NCBI GenBank assembly: GCA_964532595.1
Contig: CAZHIQ010000001.1
Coordinates: forward strand, 124,001 to 188,000
Origin: Chryseosolibacter sp964532595
GTDB taxonomy: Bacteria; Bacteroidota; Bacteroidia; Cytophagales; Cyclobacteriaceae
Direction: 5' to 3'
DNA length: 64,000 nt
Position 1 is the first letter of the stretch, and each line of letters begins with the position of its first letter. Shown in pieces: positions 37,766-47,104 of the stretch. A program made the translations under genes and the position numbers. Under the pieces are notes generated by a model. The model did not search any database. It was given only the letters and a program-made list of their open reading frames with translations, and was not told the origin of the DNA.

Positions 37766-38965
37766 ATGCAGGATTTCTACGAAGCCTTGGGTGTGAGTCG
37801 TACAGCCAGTCAGGCGCAGATCAAGTCTGCGTTCAAGAAACTAGCCATGCGCTACCACCCCGACCGGAACCCGGGAAACCGCGAGGCGGAGGAGACGTTC
37901 AAGAACCTCAACGAAGCCTACCGAACGCTCTCCGATCCTGTCAAACGCTCCCGTTACGACGCCCGATTCTACATCATCACCGACGAAGTCGAAGAAGCAC
38001 ACTGGCGTGAAGTCAGACGTCGGAGATATCAACAATGGCGCCAGCAGCGGGATCAAAACTACTATTACCGCCTCGACAAAAACTATTTCAAGATTCAGGG
38101 GCTTGCCTTCCTCGTATTTCTCATCATCGCGGGATTTTGCTTCGCTGTGATTCACACGGCCCACTACTACGTCCGTGAACAACAGATGGAAAAATGGCGG
38201 TCGAACAGCATGCAACTCAAACAGGTCAACGGACTCTTTGGCCAGGGTAAGTTTGACGACGCGTTCACCCTGATCCGCACGCTCGAAGAAAAAGACCCCC
38301 TCGACTTCCGGTTCGGGTTCGTACGCGACAGCCTGGTCGGGGCGCTGCGAAAGAAAGCCGATTATGAATTCGCCCAACAAGACTTCCGCTCAGCGATTTC
38401 CCACTACCTCGTTCTGAAAAACTACGAGAATCCTGTCCGATTCGAGACCCTCGAAAACATGTCGATGTGCCAGTACTATCTGGGCAATTACCGCGAGTCG
38501 ATCGAAGCTCTGAAACACCTGCACAATCAACAGCCCGGCAATCTGGGGCTCGTCTATAAAATAGCAACGATCAACCTCGAGAAACTCGATAACCCCGAGG
38601 AAGCACTTCAATACTATACGCTGGGTAAGCGCCTCTTTAAACAAAACCTCACCCATGTCTACGGCAGCGCCTTTCAAATCGTCATGAACCCTTCCGACGT
38701 GCCCGATATATACTACAACATCTTCAGGGGGCGCGCGCTCGCAAACATGAAAACCGGTCATCTTTCAGACGCCATCACCGACTGCAATTGGGCCATCTTC
38801 CTCCGACCCCAGAACAGCGAAGGATATTACCTCCGCGCCGTCGCAAAAATCAGCGCACGCGAGCGCACGGGCATCTGCGAAGACCTCTTCACGGCCGGGA
38901 AACTCGGTTCCTCCGAAGCCTCCTCCCTCAGCCAGCGCTACTGTCAGCAAACTGCGAGGCGATGA
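37766..38965 (+). CDS. Membrane-anchored DnaJ-domain protein with TPR-like repeats
   Basis: Protein of 399 residues. Residues 3-66 are a J domain (YEALGVSRTASQAQIKSAF, HPD at 31-33), so it should stimulate an Hsp70. A very basic, aromatic linker (78-108) leads to one TM helix (about 111-130). The remaining 250 residues are helical TPR-like units (DYEFAQQDFRSAISHYLVLK, CQYYLGNYRESIEALKHL, RALANMKTGHLSDAITDCNW). It lacks the zinc-finger and C-terminal domains of true DnaJ. The start has AAGGGAGG four bases before the ATG, a Shine-Dalgarno match that is rare in this window. Confidence 0.88.
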   Translation: MQDFYEALGVSRTASQAQIKSAFKKLAMRYHPDRNPGNREAEETFKNLNEAYRTLSDPVKRSRYDARFYIITDEVEEAHWREVRRRRYQQWRQQRDQNYYYRLDKNYFKIQGLAFLVFLIIAGFCFAVIHTAHYYVREQQMEKWRSNSMQLKQVNGLFGQGKFDDAFTLIRTLEEKDPLDFRFGFVRDSLVGALRKKADYEFAQQDFRSAISHYLVLKNYENPVRFETLENMSMCQYYLGNYRESIEALKHLHNQQPGNLGLVYKIATINLEKLDNPEEALQYYTLGKRLFKQNLTHVYGSAFQIVMNPSDVPDIYYNIFRGRALANMKTGHLSDAITDCNWAIFLRPQNSEGYYLRAVAKISARERTGICEDLFTAGKLGSSEASSLSQRYCQQTARR

Positions 38966-39140
38966 CCACTGGTTACCACGGGCTGTCAAACCGTATACAT
39001 AACTGGTTGGTCGCCAACAAAGTCCAGTCCGTCGCTTCAAGGGGGGAAATATCACGGATGTAGGGTTTTTGTCGGATTTTGATGGCAACCGACCATTTCT
39101 GTAGTGATCTTTGGTCCCTATTCCCAAAACCCATCCACCC

Positions 39141-39263
39141 ATGAACAGAATCGCTTACGGAACTTCCTCCCGCGCGCGCAAAGCCAAATGGACGCGCCAG
39201 GTCGTTGTCCTCTTCCTTGCCGTTGTTGTCGGTATTCTCGCCTCGGTTTCAGTCAACTTCTGA
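39141..39263 (+). CDS. Small single-pass membrane protein (40 residues)
   Basis: The ATG at 39141 opens a frame of 40 codons: a basic N-terminus (MNRIAYGTSSRARKAKWTRQ) and one TM helix (VVVLFLAVVVGILASVSV), ending N-F. The positive charges before the helix fit an N-in topology. A promoter-like GATCTTTG (one mismatch to TAnnTTTG) lies about 25-35 bases upstream. It stands alone between the DnaJ-protein and aminotransferase genes. No known family is recognised. Confidence 0.5.
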   Translation: MNRIAYGTSSRARKAKWTRQVVVLFLAVVVGILASVSVNF

Positions 39264-39325
39264 ACCAGCTTCTCTCCGATTTCTGCGATGCTATTTACCA
39301 GGTGGGCATTCCTTGTCCCCGTGTA

Positions 39326-39353
39326 TTGTATTTCGGGTGATTCATTAGCTTTG
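39326..39353 (+). promoter_or_regulatory. Promoter giving a leaderless aminotransferase mRNA
   Basis: TTG (39326-39328), 17 bases, then TAGCTTTG (39346-39353), an exact -7 box. The ATG of the aminotransferase is at 39358, so the predicted transcription start is at or within two or three bases of the start codon. Confidence 0.7.
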
Positions 39354-39357
39354 CTGA

Positions 39358-40542
39358 ATGAACTTCGACCGGAATACGTTCCTGCAGAAACTCGCCCCTA
39401 CTTCGCCGTCTCCCTTCCTGATTTCAATTGAGAAAGCAGAGGGGATATACCTTTACGGTCCCGATGGAAAGCGGTATGCAGACCTGATTTCCGGAATCGG
39501 CGTCAGCGTGGTAGGACACCGTCATCCCCGGGTTATCGAAGCCATACACGAACAGGTCGACAAACACCTGCATGTCATGGTTTATGGCGAGTACATCCAA
39601 TCGAGCGTTAACCAACTCGCCGACAAGATCACGTCACTGCTCCCTTCCCAACTCAACTGCTGCTACTTTGTCAACTCCGGTGCGGAAGCCAACGAGGGAG
39701 CTCTCAAGCTGGCCAAGCGGATCACGGGACGAACGGAGATCATATCCTTCCGCGGCTCGTACCACGGTAGCACCCACGGCGCCCTCAGCGTGTCAGGTAA
39801 CGAGACGAAAAAACGAGCCTTTCGTCCCCTACTCCCCGATGTACGTTTTATCCGTTTTAATGAAAAAGATGACCTCGAACAGATCACGGAGCGTACTGCT
39901 TGTGTCATCATGGAGACCATACAAGGCGACGCCGGAGTACGAATCCCATCTCCTGATTATATGTCAGCCCTCCGGTCGCGCTGCGATGCGACTGGCACGA
40001 TTCTGATCCTCGACGAGATCCAAAGCGGAATGGGCCGGACCGGGAAACTCTTTGCCTTTGAACACTTCGGAATCGTGCCAGACATTCTCACGATTGGAAA
40101 AGCCTTCGGCGGAGGGCTACCCCTGGGGGCGTTTATTTCCGACCGAAAGCATATGGAATTGTTCACGCACGACCCGATGCTCGGCCACATCACAACATTT
40201 GGCGGTAACCCCGTTAGTTGCGCCGCTGCGGTGGCAACATTGGAAGTCCTGCTCGACGACGACCTCATCGGGCAGGTTGAACGGAAAGGCCAGCTTATTG
40301 AAAGCCTGCTTCAGCACCCCTCCGTCAGCGAGATTCGCCGAAAGGGAATGCTATTTGCGGTAGATTTCGAATCCGCCGACAAGGTGTCGGCGATCGTGAA
40401 CAGATGCAAGGAGAACGGCGTGATATGCTATTGGTTTTTGTCGCACCCCTACAGCTTCCGGATTGCCCCTCCGCTTACTATCACCGACGACGAAATACGC
40501 GAATCGTGCGCCATTATTCTGGACGCGATTGAAAATACCTGA
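39358..40542 (+). CDS. Class III aminotransferase (acetylornithine/4-aminobutyrate type)
   Basis: PLP-dependent aminotransferase of 394 residues. Typical motifs in order are GIYLYGPDGKRYADLISGIGV, FVNSGAEANEGALKLAKR (PLP phosphate contact), SYHGSTHGALS, ILDEIQSGMGRTGKLFAFEH and DILTIGKAFGGGLPLGA with the Schiff-base Lys248. TTFGGNPVSCAAA closes the active site. The family covers several substrates (acetylornithine, ornithine, 4-aminobutyrate, beta-alanine). No arginine-biosynthesis neighbours are present, so I do not name a substrate. The AI-2E family gene follows by two bases. Confidence 0.9.
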   Translation: MNFDRNTFLQKLAPTSPSPFLISIEKAEGIYLYGPDGKRYADLISGIGVSVVGHRHPRVIEAIHEQVDKHLHVMVYGEYIQSSVNQLADKITSLLPSQLNCCYFVNSGAEANEGALKLAKRITGRTEIISFRGSYHGSTHGALSVSGNETKKRAFRPLLPDVRFIRFNEKDDLEQITERTACVIMETIQGDAGVRIPSPDYMSALRSRCDATGTILILDEIQSGMGRTGKLFAFEHFGIVPDILTIGKAFGGGLPLGAFISDRKHMELFTHDPMLGHITTFGGNPVSCAAAVATLEVLLDDDLIGQVERKGQLIESLLQHPSVSEIRRKGMLFAVDFESADKVSAIVNRCKENGVICYWFLSHPYSFRIAPPLTITDDEIRESCAIILDAIENT

Positions 40543-40544
40543 TT

Positions 40545-41693
40545 ATGGCCACCACCTCCTGGAACCGCCTCGACTACATGTTCAAGCTCATGGTAATTAT
40601 TGCCCTGAGCATCTACACCGTAATTCTCTGCCGGGATATTGTTATACCCCTGGCATTTGCCGCCTTTCTCGCTACCGTGTCGCTGCCTGTCGTTAACCGG
40701 CTCGAACGACATGTCAGTTCTACCCTTGCGGTCACGCTGGTTGTAGTGGGCGGAACAATACTTCTCCTCTTCCTGATCTGGTTACTCATCAATCAGGTCA
40801 TAGGGCTGGTGAACGACCTTCCTAACCTTCAACAACGCGCTGCGCGCTTTGTAAACGATATCAAGGGTGTGATGTGGGAGCGTCTCAACATCGGCCAGAC
40901 CGAACTAAATCAACTGGTCCAGGACGCCCTGAAGTCAGTCAGTGTATATCTCGGCGCTTTTCTCGTTACCACAGGCAACACGCTGGCTACACTGGTTCAG
41001 ATCCCGATCTACATGTTTCTGATCCTGATATACCGCGATAAATTCATGACTTTTTTTACGAGCCTGACAACGGACAGCGACGAAGAACTTGTGTGGCGAA
41101 AGGAAGTTGAAGGCGTAGCGCAGGGCTATATTACGGGACTGCTTCTTGTAACACTCATTGTCTCCGTATTGAATACAACGGGGTTACTTCTGCTGGGAAT
41201 CAAGCACGCTATTTTCTTCGGAATCCTCTCCGGCATTCTGACCATCATTCCCTATATCGGTATCTTCATCGGCGCGGCGCTCCCCGTATTGATGGCGCTC
41301 ATCACAAAAGACAGTGCCTGGTATGCCGTAGGGGTTGTGGGCGTTTTCGCGGTCGTGCAGTTTCTTGAGGGTAACTTCATCACACCGCGTATCACCGGGT
41401 CGAAGGTAAGTATCAATGCCCTTGCCGCTATCATCGCCTTGCTACTCGGTGGAAAAATGTTGGGAATAGCCGGGATGATCCTGGCGGTTCCTGCGATTGG
41501 AATTATCAAGATCGTCCTTTCGTATTCTCGCCACCTTAAGCCCTTCGTAGTACTTCTGGGCGATGTCGACGAAAGAGAAAACCGACGGGATCCTACGGAA
41601 CAGACACCTGCCGTCAAGGAAGTAAAGCAACAGGCAGCCCGACGAAAACGCCGGTATCGCCGGCGTCCGCCTTCCAGCAAGCCGTCAGTCTAA
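40545..41693 (+). CDS. AI-2E family transporter (PerM/TqsA-like permease)
   Basis: Polytopic inner-membrane protein of 382 residues with about eight TM helices. The pattern YTVILCRDIVIPLAFAAFLA near the N-terminus, QIPIYMFLILIYRDKF in the middle and IPYIGIFIGAALPVLMALI followed by FLEGNFITPRITGSKVSINA is characteristic of the family. Members include exporters of autoinducer-2 and sodium/proton antiporters, so the transported solute is unknown. The C-terminal tail is strongly basic (ARRKRRYRRRPPSSKPSV). It is co-transcribed with the aminotransferase gene. Confidence 0.92.
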   Translation: MATTSWNRLDYMFKLMVIIALSIYTVILCRDIVIPLAFAAFLATVSLPVVNRLERHVSSTLAVTLVVVGGTILLLFLIWLLINQVIGLVNDLPNLQQRAARFVNDIKGVMWERLNIGQTELNQLVQDALKSVSVYLGAFLVTTGNTLATLVQIPIYMFLILIYRDKFMTFFTSLTTDSDEELVWRKEVEGVAQGYITGLLLVTLIVSVLNTTGLLLLGIKHAIFFGILSGILTIIPYIGIFIGAALPVLMALITKDSAWYAVGVVGVFAVVQFLEGNFITPRITGSKVSINALAAIIALLLGGKMLGIAGMILAVPAIGIIKIVLSYSRHLKPFVVLLGDVDERENRRDPTEQTPAVKEVKQQAARRKRRYRRRPPSSKPSV

Positions 41694-41708
41694 AGGGAAG
41701 GTCATCCC

Positions 41709-42245
41709 TTACAGCTTTTCGACCACCAGATTGTGATTGGTATAGATACAGATATCCGCTGCGATGTGCATGCTTTCGCGGACAATCTCTTCGGCCGAAA
41801 GATGAGGAGCGTGTTTCTTCAGCGCCAGGGCGGCCGACTGCGCGTACATTGCTCCCGACCCAATCGCCGCGATTTGATTGTCGGGCTCGAGCACATCTCC
41901 GTTGCCCGACAGCAGTAACAGTTCTTCGCTGTTGGCGCAAATGAGCATCGCTTCGAGGCGACGCAGAAACCGATCCATGCGCCAATCTTTCGCCAGCTCT
42001 ATAGCAGCGCGTTTCATGTTTCCGCCATAGCTGTTCAGCTTCTCTTCGAAGCGTTCAAGCAGCGTGAACGCGTCGGCAGTAGATCCGGCGAATCCGGTCA
42101 GTACCTTCCCGTCATGGAGGCGACGAATCTTCTTCACATTACTCTTGGCCACGTAATTACCCATCGTGGCCTGGCCGTCGCCGGCAATAGCTACGGAGCC
42201 GTTATGAATGACGGCAAGAATGGTTGTTGCGTGTATCTTTTCCAT
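41709..42245 (-). CDS. hslV: HslV, proteolytic subunit of the HslUV protease
   Basis: Protein of 178 residues, the usual length. The N-terminus MEKIHATTILAV shows the conserved TT, the first Thr becoming the catalytic N-terminal nucleophile after removal of the leader. GDGQATMGNYVAK and KVLTGFAGSTADAFTLLERFEEKL are diagnostic. The ATPase partner HslU is not in the window. The gene starts 30 bases beyond the terminator hairpin of the pyruvate dehydrogenase E2 gene on the same strand, and ends convergently, 15 bases from the AI-2E family gene. Confidence 0.97.
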   Translation of the reverse strand: MEKIHATTILAVIHNGSVAIAGDGQATMGNYVAKSNVKKIRRLHDGKVLTGFAGSTADAFTLLERFEEKLNSYGGNMKRAAIELAKDWRMDRFLRRLEAMLICANSEELLLLSGNGDVLEPDNQIAAIGSGAMYAQSAALALKKHAPHLSAEEIVRESMHIAADICIYTNHNLVVEKL

Positions 42246-42274
42246 GCGGTTACAACTAGGTTGGAATAAAAAAT

Positions 42275-42309
42275 TCCCTGTGCAATGTCATAGACGGATT
42301 GCACAGGGA
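42275..42309 (-). terminator. Intrinsic terminator after the pyruvate dehydrogenase E2 gene
   Basis: Perfect 12-base stem TCCCTGTGCAAT/ATTGCACAGGGA with an 11-base loop. On the minus strand it runs into AATTTTTTATT. It lies 42 bases beyond the E2 stop and 30 bases ahead of hslV. Confidence 0.92.
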
Positions 42310-42350
42310 GATTATTGAGTTTTCCTGAAAGGAAGTAATTATCGTGCCGA

Positions 42351-43970
42351 TCAGATCAGGATGCGAACAGGGTCTTCCAGCAATCCCTTAAGGGTCTTGA
42401 GGAAGGCAGCTGCCAATGCTCCGTCGACTGCCCTGTGGTCGGACGACAAAGTAACTTTCATTACGTTGCCCGGTACGACCTGGCCATTTTTCACCACCGG
42501 TGTCTCTTTGATGCCCCCCACAGCGAGAATACACGCATCCGGCGGGTTGATAATCGCGGTAAACTCCTCGACGCCAAACATACCGAGGTTAGACACCGTG
42601 AAAGTGCTTCCCTCCCAGTCGGCGGGCTGAAGCTTCTTGTCATGCGCCCGCTGAGCGAGATCTTTCACCTCTGCCGCGATATGCGACAGTGACTTGCTGT
42701 CAGCGAAGCGAACCACGGGCACCAGAAGACCTTCGTTAACCGCCACGGCGACACCAATATGGATATGATGGTTCTTGCGAATCTTATCTCCCAGCCACGA
42801 CACGTTGATGTCGGGGTGCTGACGCAGCGCAGCGGCCACTGCCTTGATAACAATATCATTGAACGACACCTTAACAGGGCTGAGTTCATTTATACTCTTG
42901 CGCGCTTCTACGGCTTTGTCCATGTTGATTTCCATGGTGACATAGAAGTGAGGTGCCGAGAACTTGCTTTCGGAAAGGCGACGCGCGATTGTCTTGCGCA
43001 TCTGGGAAACATTAATTTCCTCAAAGCTTTCTTCTCCTACCACACGCGGCAACACGACGGGGGCAGCGCTCTTTCCTTCCTTCGCAGGAGTTGCAGCCGG
43101 AGCTTTATAATTCTCTACATCCGATTTGGTGATGCGTCCCTGATCGCCCGTACCCTGGATTTTGGAAAGATCGATTCCGCGTTCACGCGCCAATCGCTTC
43201 GCCAGCGGCGATGCTTTGATACGACCGTTAGTTCCATGAGCCGTGCTTACTTCCTCTTTCTCCTCTTGCGAGGCAGAGGTCTCTGCCGCCTTTGCCTCAG
43301 GCGCTTTCTGTTGTCCGCCTGACTGCTGAGCTTCATGCGCTTTCAGCAAGGTTTTCCAGTCAGCGTCCTTTTCTCCAATGATGGCAAGCACATCGTTGAC
43401 CGCCACGGCCTTCCCGGCGTCAGCTCCGATATGAAGGAGCGTTCCGGTATTGTACGATTCGTACTCCATGGTAGCCTTATCGGTTTCAATTTCTGCGAGC
43501 AACTCGCCGGACTTCACCGAATCTCCTACCTTTTTATGCCACGCAGCGATGACCCCTTCCGTCATCGTATCGCTCATTTTGGGCATCAACACGATCTCCG
43601 CCTTGATACCGGAGGTGTCGATATCCGTCGCAGTCGCAACTTCTTTTTCTTCTTTGGCCGGCGCTTCCGAGCTCTTCGCCTTCCCGCCGGATTCGGAGGT
43701 GGCGCCTTCCAGCAATGCCCTGTAGTCTTCTCCCTTTTCGCCTACTATAGCAAGGATATCGTTTACCTGCACTGCCTCTCCTTCTTTGGCTCCCAGATAA
43801 AGCACCGTACCGGTGTTGAACGATTCATAGTCCATGGTGGCCTTGTCGGTTTCGATTTCAGCCATCAATTCACCCGACTTCACGGTGTCTCCTACTTGTT
43901 TATGCCATTTGGCGATAACCCCTTCGGTCATGGTATCGCTCATTTTGGGCATGCGTACGATTTCTGCCAT
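42351..43970 (-). CDS. pdhC: Pyruvate dehydrogenase E2 (dihydrolipoyl acetyltransferase)
   Basis: Protein of 539 residues that transfers the acetyl group from lipoyl-lysine to CoA. Two lipoyl domains (about 1-78 and 125-205) carry ETDKATMDYES and ETDKATMEYES, each with the lysine to be lipoylated. Acidic/Ala-rich linkers separate them. A peripheral subunit-binding domain (about 245-280, ASPLAKRLARERGIDL) and the catalytic domain follow; the latter ends with DHRAVDGALAAAFL, holding the catalytic His and Asp. The two lipoyl domains and the pyruvate-type motifs favour pyruvate over other 2-oxo acids. E1 and E3 genes are not adjacent. The promoter is at 44034-44063. Confidence 0.95.
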   Translation of the reverse strand: MAEIVRMPKMSDTMTEGVIAKWHKQVGDTVKSGELMAEIETDKATMDYESFNTGTVLYLGAKEGEAVQVNDILAIVGEKGEDYRALLEGATSESGGKAKSSEAPAKEEKEVATATDIDTSGIKAEIVLMPKMSDTMTEGVIAAWHKKVGDSVKSGELLAEIETDKATMEYESYNTGTLLHIGADAGKAVAVNDVLAIIGEKDADWKTLLKAHEAQQSGGQQKAPEAKAAETSASQEEKEEVSTAHGTNGRIKASPLAKRLARERGIDLSKIQGTGDQGRITKSDVENYKAPAATPAKEGKSAAPVVLPRVVGEESFEEINVSQMRKTIARRLSESKFSAPHFYVTMEINMDKAVEARKSINELSPVKVSFNDIVIKAVAAALRQHPDINVSWLGDKIRKNHHIHIGVAVAVNEGLLVPVVRFADSKSLSHIAAEVKDLAQRAHDKKLQPADWEGSTFTVSNLGMFGVEEFTAIINPPDACILAVGGIKETPVVKNGQVVPGNVMKVTLSSDHRAVDGALAAAFLKTLKGLLEDPVRILI

Positions 43971-44033
43971 TTCTCGATTAATGTTTTACAATTTTTTCGC
44001 GGCGCGTTGAAGCTCCTTTCGGTATCAAGCCTC

Positions 44034-44063
44034 CAAAAATAGGCTATCGGAATGGATTTTCAA
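44034..44063 (-). promoter_or_regulatory. Promoter of the pyruvate dehydrogenase E2 gene
   Basis: On the minus strand TTG (44061-44063) is followed after 19 bases by TATTTTTG (44034-44041), an exact -7 box. The expected leader is about 55-60 bases. Confidence 0.75.
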
Positions 44064-44087
44064 GGTCTTTTTAACCCGGGGCGCAAT

Positions 44088-47015
44088 TTAGAAATTAAAC
44101 GTGCCAATCAACAATTCCCACTTGCTTGTGGCAGGTTCGATGCCACGTACATACCGCAAGCCAACGTCAAATTGTGGCAGAAATCGCATGAGATTGATAT
44201 CGAGCTTCGCTTCAATTCCAGCGGACGAGTACACCCGGGACGAACCGAGAGAAGGACTTCGCCCTTGTGCATAATCATAGAAAACGTTGGCCCGCAAACG
44301 TTGGATATTCACCAGCGGACCGATCGCAATATCGGGATACCAAAGCGGCAGGGTGTAATTCGCCGAAAAAGAATAGAACTGCTGAAAAATCGATACAGCC
44401 ATGCCCCGAGGGGTCGGCACCTGATTGCGGAAGACATAATTATTGCGGGCCTGCTCCAATTTTGTCTCCTGCCACGCACCGTAGGTCCATAACGAATGAT
44501 GGCGGGCAAACCCCGGAAAAAAGAAAACGCCAAAGGCCGACAATTGCTGTCCGTCAAAATCACCGCCGAAGGGGGTTGCAAACGATTGTAGTTCAACCTG
44601 CTGTCCCCAACGGCTGTAAATATCACGGCGACTTCGCTTCAGGAGTCGGTATGCTGTTATCTGGCCGTGATGGTAAATCAGCTTGCCGTTGTCAACGTAA
44701 TCCCGGAAAAAATAGGCGAGCTTGTCACCGCGTGGAACAAGGCGTCCCCCCTCCCCGATGTTATTGCTGAAGTCGCGCACTTCGGTAAGGCCAATCGAAC
44801 TTCCAAACGTAACATTCCCGTGGTACCGCGATGTCGTCGTGTTCAGGGGAATACGGAATCCGGCCTGCACGTTTTTCTCCTTCCACTTGAAGACAATATC
44901 GCGCTCATCGGTGACCACGGGATTGACCAACGTGTCATAGAAAACTGCTGAACCTTCATTGACCTTTCGATTGCCCACCGATGCCGAAACGTCGAGTATC
45001 GGAAACCACCCCTGATAACTTACCGATCCGCGGTAAACAGACGACCGCTCCTTGATATCAAAATAGTATCCAAGCCGAAGGGAGGTAGTGCTAAGAATAT
45101 CGGTTGAAACGAGACCGATGCTCGCTTCGCTCAGATCATCCTCGATGGCAACGCCCCAGCTGTACGGATTGAATATCCCCGATGCCTTTCGATAGCGCGA
45201 AACCGGATAAACCCGTTCCGGAACATTCGCAAAAATATCGGGGCTCCCCTCCTGCTCCGTAAGGTGACGTGACAGAAACGGTCGCGTCATCGATACTGTG
45301 TCTGGCTTCCATAGCGCCGGGTCAAAACGTGTTCGTACCACATCCATCCCATCACGGCTCTGATCGTTGTAAAACAACGTTCGCCCGTCAGCGGAAACCG
45401 CGGGGTTGTAAGCCCCCAGCCGACTGCTTGTTACCTGAAATCGACTACCTGACTTCAGGTCAAGTGCATAAATATTGTCAATCCCTGATTTCGGAGAATT
45501 AAAAAGTAAGTAGTCGCCGTGTAGCACCGGGTACCCGATGTTCTCTTTGGAAATGGGGATCACATCCCGCATTGATCCGCTATCATAGTCAATCAGCGTT
45601 ACTGTTCTTCCCTCACGCGTAGTTCTAAGCACCACAACGGTGCTACCGTCTTCCGACCATCGCGGCATTGAGAAAAAGTCGTTCGACGGATTATCAAAAC
45701 GCTTTACTTCTTCTCCGGTGGTCGCGTCAAGAACCACAACGGACGTCTTATAGGTGATATCGGTCTCAATGGTGACGATACGATCACCCTTTGCAGTTAT
45801 CGCCGCTCCTGCAAAGCGACTGCGCTTCTTTCCCACCCGTTTATGTTTCCCTGTCGACAGGTTGTAAGTCTTCACCTGTGAATAATTTCTTACCTGCCAA
45901 CGCGGATCAAACCCGAACTCATTCCAGACCACCAGATCGCCAGCCGCCGATAACATGCCTGTCTCACTGCGTTGCCCCGGGATGAAGACACGCTCCTCAC
46001 CGTTGCGCAGCAACACAAACTGAGCCACATCGCCAATACCACTTTTCAATGCCAGCACAGATCCGTCAGGCAGTGGCTGCGGATAGAGATAGTCCGTATA
46101 ACCTTTCCTCCTGTCAGTGGGAACACGAATAAAGGATGTCAAGGTCAAAGCGGAAACCTGGTTTTCCCACCGCCTGGCAAGATTATCCGCCATGTCGTTA
46201 TACAAGTCAGTCACATACATCCCCGTCTCTTTACGGATGGCGTTCGAGAAAGCAAATGGAATGAAGGGCACGCTCCATGAGCGTGCTGTTATACGCGACC
46301 ACACTTGAGAATCACCGGTCCTTTCCCGGAGGTAACTCACCATGTGATAACCCAATTCATAATGATCGGGTATATTATGTTTATATGACCGCAGGTACTG
46401 CTTGTGATAATTGAATTTGCGCCCTTCCAACAGGTTGGTGCGCATGAGCAGACCGAAATGAGGGATATCGCCGCGGCCGCTCGGTGTTAGTGCCGTCTCA
46501 GCCACCACCGCATCACCCTCCCAGAACCATGAGGGTGCAGCAACCTGTGCCATTCCCGCGAGTGAGATATTTCCAAAGAGGTACTGAATCGCTTTGTTAA
46601 AGCCGCGGGTAGCATGCCGGTACTGGACCATGTGCCGGTACTCGTGCACTGTAAGCATGTCCAGCCAGTCGTTCGTCCCCAAAAAGTTGTAATCCTGTGT
46701 GGGCATCCCATAAAACTCCATGCGCCGCGGAAGTATGGATGCGAATCCATTGGAGACAGACGAGTGATTCTGCAATATCACGGAGGTGCGCCGAGGCGCC
46801 GGGCCCAGCGATTCGGCTCCCTCTTCGCGAACATGCTCGAGAGAATTGGCCACACGTTGTGCCTGCTGCTCAAACCCGTCAGTATAGAGAACCCGGAAGT
46901 TGGGTGTGGTTACCTGGTGCCATCGCAACGACGGAGGATTATTCTGAAGAACAACCTGCGCAGCAGATGAAAAAATTGTCAGAGAGAGCAGCGAACACAG
47001 AAACGTTTTTCTCAT
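44088..47015 (-). CDS. Large protein with gluzincin peptidase domain, WD40/TolB-like propeller and C-terminal outer-membrane barrel
   Basis: Protein of 975 residues. Signal peptide 1-19. Residues of about 35-280 hold HEYRH (His124, Glu125, His128) and PSWFWEGDAVVAE with Glu166, the HExxH plus downstream Glu pattern of gluzincin metallopeptidases (MA clan). Residues of about 295-590 show TolB/WD40-like blade motifs (PQPLPDGSVLALKSG, PRWSEDGSTVVVL, NPAVSADGRTLFYNDQ). The last 350 residues alternate aromatic beta strands and end in Phe, as in outer-membrane barrels. The predicted place is the outer membrane with the enzyme facing the periplasm or the cell surface (inference). I know this architecture only from uncharacterised proteins. 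Monocistronic in appearance. Confidence 0.75.
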   Translation of the reverse strand: MRKTFLCSLLSLTIFSSAAQVVLQNNPPSLRWHQVTTPNFRVLYTDGFEQQAQRVANSLEHVREEGAESLGPAPRRTSVILQNHSSVSNGFASILPRRMEFYGMPTQDYNFLGTNDWLDMLTVHEYRHMVQYRHATRGFNKAIQYLFGNISLAGMAQVAAPSWFWEGDAVVAETALTPSGRGDIPHFGLLMRTNLLEGRKFNYHKQYLRSYKHNIPDHYELGYHMVSYLRERTGDSQVWSRITARSWSVPFIPFAFSNAIRKETGMYVTDLYNDMADNLARRWENQVSALTLTSFIRVPTDRRKGYTDYLYPQPLPDGSVLALKSGIGDVAQFVLLRNGEERVFIPGQRSETGMLSAAGDLVVWNEFGFDPRWQVRNYSQVKTYNLSTGKHKRVGKKRSRFAGAAITAKGDRIVTIETDITYKTSVVVLDATTGEEVKRFDNPSNDFFSMPRWSEDGSTVVVLRTTREGRTVTLIDYDSGSMRDVIPISKENIGYPVLHGDYLLFNSPKSGIDNIYALDLKSGSRFQVTSSRLGAYNPAVSADGRTLFYNDQSRDGMDVVRTRFDPALWKPDTVSMTRPFLSRHLTEQEGSPDIFANVPERVYPVSRYRKASGIFNPYSWGVAIEDDLSEASIGLVSTDILSTTSLRLGYYFDIKERSSVYRGSVSYQGWFPILDVSASVGNRKVNEGSAVFYDTLVNPVVTDERDIVFKWKEKNVQAGFRIPLNTTTSRYHGNVTFGSSIGLTEVRDFSNNIGEGGRLVPRGDKLAYFFRDYVDNGKLIYHHGQITAYRLLKRSRRDIYSRWGQQVELQSFATPFGGDFDGQQLSAFGVFFFPGFARHHSLWTYGAWQETKLEQARNNYVFRNQVPTPRGMAVSIFQQFYSFSANYTLPLWYPDIAIGPLVNIQRLRANVFYDYAQGRSPSLGSSRVYSSAGIEAKLDINLMRFLPQFDVGLRYVRGIEPATSKWELLIGTFNF

Positions 47016-47104
47016 GTGTGACGATTATGCGGGACGGCGGGAGTTTCCCGCCCGCCCTAAAATAGGGCATTTCCCACGATTCCGTCTATAACTCCTCCGA
47101 CGAA

